Origin: Sepiola atlantica
Lineage: Eukaryota > Mollusca > Cephalopoda > Sepiida > Sepiolidae
DNA length: 64,000 bases
Assembly: GCA_963556195.1 (NCBI GenBank)
Contig: OY744546.1
Coordinates: 71,772,204-71,836,203, forward strand
Reading direction: 5' to 3'
Shown: one piece after another, positions 10,940 through 20,574 of the stretch
Layout of the letters: the number at the start of each line of letters is the position of its first letter
Numbering within the stretch: position 1 is the first letter of the stretch
Made by a program: the position numbers and the translations under genes
The notes under the pieces: model-generated
Told to the model about the DNA's origin: nothing
The model's input: the letters and a program-made list of their open reading frames with translations, nothing else
The model's database searches: none

Positions 10940-11430
10940 AGTTCAGATATAATAGTAAGTTCAAATCTCACCCGAAAGCTTCTAATGTAGCATTTAGGTG
11001 AGATCAAACACTGCCCACAAAAATAACCCTAGTGATCAGCGCCTTTATCTGAACAAAAAAGAAACCAAATGAAAAGATCGGTGTAACAGTAGGATCATTA
11101 GAGTATTCTCCGTCACCTTCGATCAGAAATCTAGTGGAGAATGATCTCTTCTGTTCTTTACAGCCCCCTTCCTATAGAAATAACGTTGCTAATCCCTCTC
11201 TACTCTATCGTTATTTCTATGGGAGGTGCTTGGCTGAGCTCCCATCTCTGGTTCCTCCTTCTAACTACAAGAACTCTTTTTCTACCACAACAAAAGACTT
11301 TCCGTGTGTTTAGCGTCAAACGAAATTTCCACGAACAAAAGTTCTTAGCAAGGACTTTCCATTTCTAAAGATTTTTTAATATTTACAAATCTCTAAATTC
11401 TCAAAACCTACAGATCTCGGAACAACCCCA
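10940..11430 (+). mobile_element. LINE C-terminal fragment, copy 2
   Basis: A direct repeat of 10082-10600. Conserved segments include the SLQPPSY-equivalent frame at 11155-11200 and LWFLL/TRTLF at 11245-11285. It ends just before a telomere-like array. Divergence between the copies (several indels) points to an old duplication or two independent insertions of the same subfamily. Confidence 0.6.
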
Positions 11431-11521
11431 AGAAATCCCAAAACCCTTTAAAATTTCTAAACCCTGAAAAAACTTTAAAATATTAATTTTGATTTTTGTT
11501 AAACCTTCAAAGTATTTTTAA

Positions 11522-11792
11522 ACTAACCCTAACCCTAACCCTAACCCTTACCCTAACCCTGAACTTAACCCTTACCTTAACCCTAAACCTAACCCTAACC
11601 CTGAACTTAACCCTTACCTTAACCCTAAACCTAACCCTAACCCTAAACCTAACCCTAACCTTAACCCTAACCCTAACTCTAACCCTAACCCTAACCCTTA
11701 ATCCTAACCATAACCCCTAAACCCTAACCCCTAAACTCTAACCCCTAAACCCTAACCCTAACTCTAACTCTAACTCTAACCCTAACCCGGGG
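11522..11792. repeat. Degenerate telomeric array, 270 bp
   Basis: Mostly TAACCC with variants TAAACC, TTAACCC and TAACTC, C-rich strand on top. It is the largest of seven telomere-like islands in this window. The TLTLTLTL and LNLTLTL frames are artefacts. Confidence 0.92.
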
Positions 11793-11874
11793 TAGCATGC
11801 TATCGTTCCATCTGCCATGACTAATTCGCAATTCTTCGTATCGCCCGCACTGAGGTTCAACGAGAGCATGCTAC
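11792..11874. repeat. Inverted repeat (16-bp arms) beside telomeric array
   Basis: GTAGCATGCTATCGTT at 11792-11807 pairs with AACGAGAGCATGCTAC at 11859-11874 (one mismatch), leaving a 51-base loop. It begins exactly where the telomere-like array ends. Confidence 0.75.
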
Positions 11875-11875
11875 T

Positions 11876-12065
11876 TCCGTGGATTTAATAAAGGGTTCCA
11901 TTCGAAATTCCGTCCAGATTCCCGAGTTCGACAGAAAGATTTCCGAGTTCGACAAAGTACACCTGAAGAAGGTCGGAGGTTACATCGGCCGAAACGTTGT
12001 GATAAAAACACCCAAGATGAGAACAGTAGTCCGAATATACCAAATTCTACGAATAATAGGAATAT
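11876..12065 (-). repeat. Hammerhead-associated repeat, copy A
   Basis: The reverse complement matches 34455-34622 over most of its length, sharing an ACGTTTCGGCCGATGTAAC-like core and repeated TTCGAACTCGGGAATCT-like blocks. The plus strand carries CTGAAGA (11960-11966) and GGCCGAAACGTTGTGA, resembling tail sequences of Penelope-like elements with a decayed hammerhead. The same unit forms the palindrome at 35093-35334. No protein is encoded. Confidence 0.5.
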
Positions 12066-12439
12066 TTCCCTTATTCGTCGTATAACTGTCTCAGTTACTC
12101 TCGGTGGTAGAGTTATATATCTAGCCACACTGATGAAACATATATGAGCGTCGATTTTGTGCTTAATATTTTGTAAGATTTTTTCCTTTTCTTTTCTCAC
12201 TTTTCTTTCTTTAGTCGCAACCAAAATTTTTCTCTAGGAGATGGTAGTAATTTACCTGCCCTCGTATAATGATACGAGGGCTGAATGTGACATAAGGCCA
12301 GACTTATTTTGGGGGCGTTAACCATTACTAAATGAAAAAAAACGGGCGTGTATGGCCGATAACAATTACCCATGAAAATTGCCTCAGTCTGGGAGGAATT
12401 GCCTCAAGACAAGGACAGATGGTCTATCTGATTTTTATA

Positions 12440-12580
12440 CTTTCTTCGATACTTTTGTTCGCTTCTATTCAAATAGCATTTTAGATGCGTCCAATGAATC
12501 TCTATAAAAGGGTCTGTCCGTCTGTGCGTCTGTCCGTCAGATATCAGACTTTCCTACCTGAAAGAAGAGCCTCACACTGT
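12440..12580. repeat. Repeat shared with 13495-13575
   Basis: The block CATTTTAGATGCGTCCAA followed by a TATAA-type stretch and GTCTGTC motifs occurs here (near 12477) and at 13514. It looks like the end of a non-autonomous element but the class is not evident. Confidence 0.45.
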
Positions 12581-12599
12581 ACACGAATATGGCTTTTCT

Positions 12600-13100
12600 C
12601 TATTATTTGATATTACTTCAGTCGAAGTTCTCAGAAATCAAAAGGTCCCTTCCTGGGACAAACACTTGATTTCTATATGAGATGCATAGATATTCGAATA
12701 TTCCATTAAAGTTCTCTGACACGTTAACTCAGTAAAAAGTTAAGATCATTAATTTCCCTCTCCGCAATTGACCAGTTAACTATGGTATAGAATATCTTTC
12801 GTGTGGGGTCTGTGTCTTACCGGATTCCAGGACAAGAATTCATCTATTCTGGTGGAGTATCCAACTGGGTGCTATTACGTGAGGTTACATTACTTGGAGA
12901 AGGTGCCCCATTCCTCGTATTAGCCAGTGTATAGTCGTGTCAAAGGTGATCTTATTTGGGCTTCGAATATTATGTTATTTTGTAATATTTGGTCCAGGTT
13001 TACTTGTAGGGTGAAGTATCCTCGTGTTAGGTTGTCCTGGCAAACCATTGTACAGAGAAACCGAAGACCCTCGAGGATGGTGTCTAATGGGTAATTCAAA
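12600..13100 (-). repeat. Unidentified repeat, inverted relative to 16950-17440
   Basis: The reverse complement aligns with 16950-17440 over about 480 bp, including GAAGTTC/GAACTTC blocks, GAATTC-containing segments and the TCCTCGTAT/ATACGAGGA motif. No intact frame is conserved; the minus-strand frame 12920-13186 has stops in the other copy. Possibly a non-autonomous element. Confidence 0.55.
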
Positions 13101-13139
13101 CTCTCATTGCGTGTGAAAGAGCGTCTGCATCGCCAAACA

Positions 13140-13261
13140 TGCAAATTGCTTGTCTTTATCAGAGTTAGCTGAGCCGTTATGCACAACGCAGGCGATCTTA
13201 TGTCGCTTACGTCGGGAATTTAGACTCTGCCTATTATTCTCTCTCTTTCTCTCTCTCTCCC

Positions 13262-13311
<50 letters not shown>

Positions 13312-13495
13312 TGCTGTAACATTCACAGGTACAACTCCATTAGCCGCCGTCGCTTTCAAGTCTTCTTTCAACCGTCGTGAGCCGGTGCGTATAACTGCTT
13401 ATCTTTAGCAGTGTTAGTATAGCCGTTATGCACGTCACAGATGATCCTATGGGGTATAAGCTCTGTCCATTGCTCTCTCTCTCTCTCTCTTTCTC
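13140..13495. repeat. Tandem pair of a short unit ending in (CT)n
   Basis: A block containing GAGCCGTTATGCACAACGCA (13170) recurs as TAGCCGTTATGCACGTCACA (13410), and each is followed by a (CT)n tract (13236-13313 and 13472-13498). The unit plus its microsatellite was duplicated about 240 bp apart. Confidence 0.6.
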
Positions 13496-13564
13496 TTCGT
13501 TTCTATTAGAACAGCATTTTAGATGCGTCCAAGAATGTATATAAGAAGTTCTGTATGTCTGTCG

Positions 13565-13630
13565 GCCGTATGTCACGCTTAAGTATGAAAATGGGATTTT
13601 CGACGTTCTGTCACGCTATAGTTTGAAATA
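13565..13630 (+). repeat. Two units of a CTGTCACGCTTAAG minisatellite
   Basis: TATGTCACGCTTAAGTATG and CTGTCACGCTATAGTTTGAA repeat the unit that forms the array at 55310-55860, so the family is dispersed as well as tandem. Confidence 0.55.
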
Positions 13631-13639
13631 GCGTCTGCA

Positions 13640-14540
13640 TCGCTAAACACACATATTGAATAGACGCGTCATCAAAATGGTCGTGCTTGTATCTTTCTAT
13701 TGACTGCTTATTCTAATCTTCTTTTGTCCGTTTATTAACCTTCCCCTCGACTAGTTTGTCTTCCCTTTCTATTCAATCGATGTGCTTTCGCCCGTTTCCT
13801 ACTCCCCCCCTTCTTTGTTTTTCATTTCTAATTTATTTCCCACATTTTTCACCTTTTTAATTTTCCCTTTTGTCTCCTGTTATGCTGTATCCTCTTTTAC
13901 CGTCGACTGGAGAGTGCAATTGGCCAAGGGCCATAACTCCAATTGCCCCGCGGTTATAATTCCAAATTAATGGAGAATTGCAAGCGATCCCTGATAGTTC
14001 CGCTGCCAGTTTTCTTTTGGGGGATGATGGAGGGCATGGAAGAGCGAAGAAGGAACTAAAAACCAAGCCAAGTGACAAGAGAATGACTATTTGTGTTCGT
14101 CGGCCGTTGTTATTCGCGGACGCTTGCTGTTATTGCGCCGGGGCTGGAGACAATGTCGGTCGTCTGTCAGTAGTGAGAGATGATCAGAAGAGAAACGCGA
14201 GAATTCGCTCGTCTTTTTATTAGCGAATCGTTGGCTTCGCTGATTTCAGAAGACCGGACTATACATATCTACAAAGAGAAAGCGAATTGAAAAAGGTCAC
14301 ACTCTAATCACTCACTTTATCTAATATATAAAAATATGTCGGTCGTACTATTAAAGTCAAACCTAAATAGCAATCCGTCTAACATATAGATACTTGATTC
14401 GGACTAGCCAATTTTTTCGGTTTTCTTTCTCCATTGTGTAAATTGACACAAATATAATTTAATTCGCTTTAATGTTTTACTTAAAATACTTATCCTGGCT
14501 GAAAATATTGTTAGCGTGGTGACATGTTTCCATACTAACT
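13640..14540. other. Stretch without recognised gene
   Basis: Locally GC-richer at 13900-14220, where an 81-codon frame (13978-14223) and an antisense frame overlap. Neither has a recognised motif, so I do not call a gene. From 14325 the sequence becomes AT-rich. Confidence 0.35.
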
Positions 14541-14574
14541 TAAACTGAAACATGATTTTTACGCCTCTAATTAA

Positions 14575-15310
14575 AAATAAGTTTCGACATTTCTCTATGT
14601 ATTTCTGCTATTAAACTATTTATTTCTAAAAATTAATTGTTTATCATAATACAGGTTAAAATATTTTCATTCTCACTTCAACTTACACTCCAACTTACAC
14701 GTGTGTATATATTACATGCTGAAGAGGCAGATTATTTTAAAGATACAAAGGACCATTTTTATTACTGACGAGAATCACCGTCGCCATTTAGGATACAAAT
14801 ACAAAACTAGTATTTTAATTAACCTTAACTAGATGTGCAACCTTTCCTAGCGTGTAATTATGCTTACATTTTAAAAATATTTTCCACTGTTTTCAATATT
14901 TTAAAAACACAGACGAAAAGAGACGCAATCGTTATAGCTCGCCGATGTAAACCACGTAATAGCAAATCCTTTTCATCGACTAAAACTAAACTTTTCCCGG
15001 GACAGATTAATCTGCTTCATTATAATAACGTGTTTACTGATTGGGTCGCAGATGATAAAATTTACCTTGTAAAACTTTTCCGTTTGCTTCATTATAGTTA
15101 CGCGTTTTCTGAAAATACACATTCCATCTAAGAATAATGTTAGACTGGAGACATTTTCCCTTTCTCACCTTGACAACAGCGTTAGCTTACGCCCTTAATA
15201 AAAATTAAAGTTTCGAAATTTCCCTATTTCTGCTATTAAACTATTTATTTCTTTAAATTATTTGTTTATCATAATAGTAGATAAAATATTTTTCATTCTA
15301 ACTTTGGTTT
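14575..15310. repeat. Direct repeat pair in AT-rich DNA
   Basis: A roughly 100-bp block with CTGCTATTAAACTATTTATT (14605 and 15229) and TGTTTATCATAATA occurs twice in direct orientation about 620 bp apart. No coding potential is recognised in between, and the 98-codon frame at 14835-15131 has no family signature. Confidence 0.55.
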
Positions 15311-15953
15311 ATACGTGTATTTATATTCCAATCCAAACGTGTGCTCATCTTTACCAAACTACCAACGGATTTCCACATGGATTTTAACTTTTCGATCGCA
15401 AATTTTTTACCTTTTCACTGAATCGGAGTGCCTGGGTTACTTTTCACATAACGGTACTCCTGATATTCTGACTTGGAATTTTTGGGGTGGAGAGCATTTT
15501 ATATGTTCCCACAACGGTGATGCTCCATTTTGTGATTTTTCGAACTTTAAAAAAAATTGTTTTACTATATTCTTATTTTATATGTTATTGTATTTTTTAA
15601 AATATTTATAAATGTAACTTGAACAACAAACAACCGAGATGTAATGACGAGTATCTTTCATTCATGCAGCTCATCAGAAGACCAAAAGGTCACTCCCGGA
15701 AGAAGAAAAAAAACTTTAATATGCATCTAACATAAACCCCAGTTCATTAATGGAACCAAAGATATTTTACTAGTCAATATGCTATTTTTTATTTATAACT
15801 CACAGCCAGGGAAAATACGTTTGGCATTACAGACGATGCAATTCGGTAAATCTAATATTTAATTGAATTATTACGAAAAAATATTTTGTTAATCATGAAA
15901 CAGCTATTTTAATAATTCGCTTAGTTAAGACAAAATTATTTCAAAGGTGCATT

Positions 15954-15955
<2 letters not shown>

Positions 15956-16001
<46 letters not shown>

Positions 16002-16018
16002 ATTATTATTATTATTAT
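15956..16018. repeat. (AT)n passing into (ATT)n
   Basis: (AT)n at 15956-15994 turns directly into (ATT)n, which abuts the tail of the minus-strand LINE at 16025. The (ATT)n probably began as that element's 3' tail. Confidence 0.9.
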
Positions 16019-16024
16019 TTTTAT

Positions 16025-16375
16025 TTTTACTCACTAGGAGTTCTCACACAGGTCATCAGTGATTGCTCATCGACAGTCGGTGGTATTCCCTGGAGTCTGA
16101 GTGACAACAAATCTCCCCAGATGTCCAGTATTCTCCACTTCTTTTTGATAGCTACCGCAAATTACCTTGCAGTATCGCAACAGCTGTTTACCATTGATTT
16201 TTCGCTGGTAAGGACCATTGGTCTTCTCTGGGATTTGGGTGGCAATAAGCCTCCCCAAGGTCCCAGCACTCTTTGCACTCCCAGTGGAGGTCTGGTTTGT
16301 GCTGTCCCTCCTCGGTCTTCTCATTCTCCTTGACCCTATGCAAATATTTTGTGTGGTGTCAGCTTAGGCTGGTAC
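16025..16375 (-). mobile_element. LINE 3' UTR of the 20575-22130 family
   Basis: About 340 bp align with 20580-20940, including CTCCTCGGTCTTC, GTTCCCTGGAGTCTGAGT-like and TTTTGTGTGGT blocks. On the minus strand it ends with CTAGTGAGTA and A/T-rich simple repeat, exactly like the longer copy. Only the 3' end is present, typical of 5' truncation during target-primed reverse transcription. Coding capacity is nil. Confidence 0.7.
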
Positions 16376-16424
16376 CATTTTTTAATTTTTTTAAATTCTT
16401 ATTTCTGTTTTATTTATTTTTTTA

Positions 16425-16427
<3 letters not shown>

Positions 16428-16515
<88 letters not shown>
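16428..16515. repeat. (ATT)n microsatellite
   Basis: About 29 units. The leucine and isoleucine homopolymer frames are artefacts. Confidence 0.97.
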
Positions 16516-16517
<2 letters not shown>

Positions 16518-16691
16518 GCTCCCCTATTGATGAGAACTAATGAAGGTGCTGGTGATTTCCACTTAACAATGCTCTTCCGGAGAAATAATTTAGTACAGTT
16601 ATCAGTATCGTATCGTATATTTTTAAAATATATATAAATAAATGAATAACATAATTTATAAAACGATATATTTTCTCTCACTGCCACTAAC

Positions 16692-16756
16692 GGTCTCGTA
16701 GCTCAGTTGGTGGAGCGCTAGACGTTAATCATTGGGTTCCTGTTTTCGAATTTCGC
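16692..16756 (+). mobile_element. tRNA-like SINE head
   Basis: GTAGCTCAGTTGGTGGAGCG (from 16699) is a good pol III box A and D-arm. A degraded box B (TTTTCGAATTT) follows at 16742-16752 and the acceptor strands do not pair. It is therefore a tRNA-derived SINE or tRNA pseudogene, not a functional tRNA. Confidence 0.6.
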
Positions 16757-16949
16757 TGTGTCATATATTATGTGTGTGTTCGCACAAGCGCGCGTGTAAG
16801 TACTAAGTGAATAATTTCCAAACGCTTACTGCTCCGAAAACTGGAATAATCAAGACATAATTGTATGATATTGCTAACATAAATATATGATGCTCTTACT
16901 ACCGTCCTTGGACATTCTGTAATTATTTTAACACACACATATTTGTTTG

Positions 16950-17440
16950 AATTACCTACTAGACACCATCCTCGATTGTCTTTGGTCTCCCTGTAAAAGG
17001 GTTTGTCAGGAAAACCTGACATGAGGATACTTTACTCTACAAGTAAACCCTGACGAAATATTCAAAATAACATAGTATTCGAAGCCCAAATAAGATCTCT
17101 TCGGTTTGGCTATACACCAGCTCATACGAGGAATGGTGCACTTTCTCCTAGTGATGTTACCTCAAGTAAATTGCAGTTATCTGGATACTCCACCAGACTA
17201 GATGAATTCTTGCCCTAGAATCCGGTAAGACCAAGAGTCTAAAAGAAGGATATACAATAACATAATCAACCGGTCAATTAGTGAAGGGAAAATTAATGTT
17301 CTTAACATCTTTACTAACTCAACGCTTGAGGACTAAAGGAGTATTTTATTGGAACAGGCGAATAACTATGTATCTCATATGGAGATCAAGTGATAGCCCC
17401 AGGAAGTGGACACTTGATTTCTGTGAACTTCGACTGAACT
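16950..17440 (+). repeat. Unidentified repeat, second copy
   Basis: Inverted counterpart of 12600-13100. Its 3' end (TATGTATCTCATATGGAGAT and CTTGATTTCTG blocks, 17366-17430) is repeated again at 17529-17600, so the terminal part is tandemly duplicated just before an (AT)n tract. Confidence 0.55.
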
Positions 17441-17504
17441 AAAATGAAACAAGAAAAAATATATATGTATGTGGAGGGGTGTTCGGTGTTTGAGAGGTAG
17501 AGGA

Positions 17505-17625
17505 GAACTTTAATAGAACACTGGAATATTTATGTATCTCATATGGAGATATAAGTGTTAGCCCCAAGAAGGGGCTTCTTGATTTCTGAGAACTTCCACT
17601 GAAGTAAAATACAACAAAAGAGAGA

Positions 17626-17692
<67 letters not shown>
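17505..17692. repeat. Duplicated repeat terminus plus (AT)n
   Basis: A second copy of the end of the 16950-17440 element (17510-17620) leads into (AT)n at 17628-17691. Confidence 0.7.
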
Positions 17693-17696
<4 letters not shown>

Positions 17697-17720
17697 TTTC
17701 AAGTATATACACACATAATA

Positions 17721-19086
17721 CAGGGTGACTCAAAAAAACGTGCCCCGTGTGCACTTTATGTTATATCTCCTTTGTTTATTCACCGATTGCCCTTATTTTA
17801 CAGGACATGGCAGAATCAACAACCGTGAGTACACCAAGGCCTTAGTGGGAGCTGGGACAATGAATACACTGTGTTAAATTTTACTACAAGACAGGCTCGT
17901 TTAAGAAAACCCAGGACAGTTTCATGCATCAGTTCGGATGTGAAAAGGCTCCACCCAAAAGCAGAATTCAGAACTGGGTTGACCACTTCGAGAAGTATGG
18001 GACCGTGGAGAACTTCAACGCTGCCAGTGAGAACCGTCCAAGCCACTCGGCACGTCCCAAGAAGCGGACAGCCGAGCTGGTCGAAAGTGTGAGAGAGTCT
18101 CTCCAGGAGAGTCCGAAACGCTCTGTGCGTAAGCTAAGTCAGTCCCTCGGTATCTCCCGTGAGACTTGCAGGAGAGTGCTAGTGAACAATATCAGGGCTT
18201 ACCCATACAGAATACAGACGCTGCAGACCCTTACAGCCTCAGACAAGAAGCAGGGGAGCGCTATGGCAGTCAAGATGCTCGATAAGATCGAGGAGACACC
18301 AGGTTTCCTTAACCTCCTTTGGACCTCAGATGAAGCCCACTTCCATCTTGACGGAAAGGCGAACTCCAAGACAAATGTCTTCTAGGGGTCCTCCAGACTC
18401 AATGAAGTAGCCACCAAGCCCCTGTACTCTCCTAATTGCACGGTGTGGGCTGCAATCTCGGTCAGAGACATCATCGGACCAATCTTCATCGAAGAATCTG
18501 GCGCAGCAGTGACAGTCAGCAAGGAGCGGTATGTGGAGGTCCTCAAAACCTTCAAGAGTGAGCTCCAGACCCTCTACCCGTCGCTCATGAGCAAGTTCTG
18601 GTTCCAGCAAGACGGACCAAGTTCTCACACCTCAAACCTGTCCTGAGATTGGCTGGAAGAGAACTTCGGAGGCCGAGTGATCAGTCTCAAGACTAATTTT
18701 GAGTGGCCACCCCATAGCCCGGACCTAAGCCCCCCAGATTATTTCCTTTGGGGTTATCTTAAGGACAGAATGTAAACAAGGAAACCCAGAACCATCACGG
18801 AACTCAAGGAAGCTATCAGAGAGGAGATGAGAGCCATTCCCAATTCAGTCTGTAAGAACGTCATGGACAACTTCGTTCTGCGCCTCAAGAAATGCACGGA
18901 GCTAAAAGGAGTCCATCTAGAACACATGCTGTAGAACGGAGAAAAAAAGGCCAAAGACCCTAGTGTTTTGATATGATGTTGTGAATATAATAAACTAGTT
19001 ATGCCCTAAAATTCATTTCATTCGGGCGAAACACTAAGAAACGGAACCTAATTAGATTTGGGGCCCGTTTTTTTTTGGTCACCCTG
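17721..19086 (+). mobile_element. IS630/Tc1/mariner DNA transposon, DD41D type
   Basis: The element is bounded by 25-bp terminal inverted repeats, CAGGGTGACtcAAAAAAACG at 17721-17740 and its counterpart ending in GGTCACCCTG at 19086. They differ at three or so positions. Both sides carry the TA target duplication (17719-17720 and 19087-19088). It contains one transposase reading frame with few defects. Total length 1366 bp. The (AT)n tract just upstream is consistent with TA-targeted insertion. Terminal and coding integrity suggest it is young relative to other elements here. Confidence 0.9.
17860..18934 (+). pseudogene. DD41D transposase, three premature stops
   Basis: This is a DDE transposase with an N-terminal paired-type helix-turn-helix region (SVRKLSQSLGISRETCRRVL). 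Catalytic aspartates are visible in SDEAHFHLDG (D codon 18329), WFQQDG (18611) and HSPDLSPPDYFLWG (18737). D2 and D3 are separated by 41 residues, counting the stop, which places it near the DD41D (rosa-like) mariner families rather than DD34D mariner. The frame is continuous from 17864 to TAG at 18932-18934 except for TAG 18383, TGA 18644 and TAA 18773. The likely initiator ATG at 17860 is offset by one base, so a small frameshift lies near 17870. It is inactive as it stands. Confidence 0.88.
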
Positions 19087-19299
19087 TATAATAAGATGAC
19101 ATATGTTGTGTATAGATCTTCAGTATTTCAATAGTGCTCAATGCGTGAATAGAGCTTAGTAGTAGTATTAAGATATATCTATTGCAAGTCAGCTACACAG
19201 AGGCGTCCATGTTCCATCTCATATATAAAATGATAATATAAAAATCAAAAATGATATTAGATCTATCGAGATACGGTGAAGCTCAAGATAGTAGATTGA

Positions 19300-19910
19300 G
19301 CGTTTATATAGAGAAAGGAAGAAAAAAAGAAAGAAAAAAGAAAGAAAGAAAGGTTAGACTGAAGTACAACTAAAAGAAAGAAACAAGCAAACGAAGAAAA
19401 AACAGTTTGAATGAAGCAAAACGGAAATATAAAAAGAAAGAAAGAAAATAAATAAAAGAAAGATAGAAAGAAAGAAAGAAAGACAGATACGAAGAAAGAA
19501 AGAAAAAAACCGATAGAAAGAAACAAGCTAAGAAAAAAGGGTTAAAATCAAGCAAAACAGAAAGAATGAAATAAAGAAAAAACGATAGAAAAATAGACAC
19601 AAATGAAGAAAGAAAGGTTAAAATCAATTAAAACAAAGAAAAAAAAGAAAGAAAGAAAAAGGAAAAGAAAAGAAGAAAGAAAAACAAGAAACAAACAAAG
19701 ACAGAAATTATTTTTTTTAAAAACGAAGAAACTAAGGTTAAAATCAAGCAAAACAGATGAAAGAAAAAAGAAAGAATAAAAAGAAAAAAGAAGAAAGTCG
19801 AAAGTCGAAAAATAAAGCAAAATAAAAACAGCTTTAAACAAAAATCGGATTAATTTAAGCGTTAAGAAAAAGAAGAAAAAAAAGAAGAAAAAACTGAAAA
19901 AGAAAGAAAT
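19300..19910. repeat. Purine-rich (AAAG)n-like low-complexity tract
   Basis: About 600 bp of GAAA/AAAG-dominated DNA, degenerate. Recurrent AAAATCAA(G/T)(C/T)AAAAC phrases at 19546, 19620 and 19740 give a loose period of 75-120 bp. Confidence 0.85.
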
Positions 19911-19914
19911 GCCG

Positions 19915-20570
19915 TTTATTCATAATGGACGGCCTAAGTTTTGCACCGGAACGAAACGCTGATTCGAACGCAGTGCATCAATATTCTGGTACTCGGGAAG
20001 ATTTTTGTTGATTAGATTTCAGCTGACGGATATCTGTGGAATCGGTAATCACAATTGGTGATGCTGCTCCCCTGCGGCGAACGCAAACAGAATTACTTTG
20101 GGTTTTCGTGTTTAGCAATTCTTCGGGAAACAGACACTGGACAGGAAACCGGTGCAAGAGGAAAGAGTTAACACCTGCGTTGGTCGATAAAGATGTCAAG
20201 GAATTCTTCATTTTTTTTTTTTCGTCCATCTTCTTTTTACTTCTAAAATACTTGTAAAATATATTTTTGTTGTTTTATTTTGTTTTGTCGTCTTAATCGG
20301 TGTTTTGTTTTTTGTTGTTGTTCTTTCCTCAGTAAAACTTTTTGTATCCGTTGAATGATTTAAAGGGTTATCTCCCTTGTTACCCAAAACGTTATTCGTC
20401 AGAATATATCAAAATACTAGACGTACCCATGACCCGTTGGGTCACAACCATTACAACTAAATAAATGTATTTTGAGTTCATCCGAAAAATGTATAAAATG
20501 CGACATTTCTGCTTAGACATTATTCTGACATTACTAAAAAGTAATAAGTTTCTTTACATGTAAACATATT
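19915..20570. other. Stretch without recognised gene
   Basis: No domain is recognised. GGGTTATCTCCCTTGTTACC at 20368-20387 is a phrase I associate with mollusc repeats. A GACCCGTTGGGTC hairpin lies near 20431-20443. Confidence 0.35.
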
Positions 20571-20574
20571 ATTA

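Noticed and set aside
11496..11720. TLTLTL-rich 74-codon frame
   Set aside because: Translation of telomere-like repeats.
13978..14223. 81-codon GC-richer ORF as a host exon
   Set aside because: No recognised motif, no clear splice signals, and an overlapping antisense frame of similar length.
16692..16756. Functional tRNA gene
   Set aside because: Box A is good but box B is degraded and the acceptor arms do not pair.
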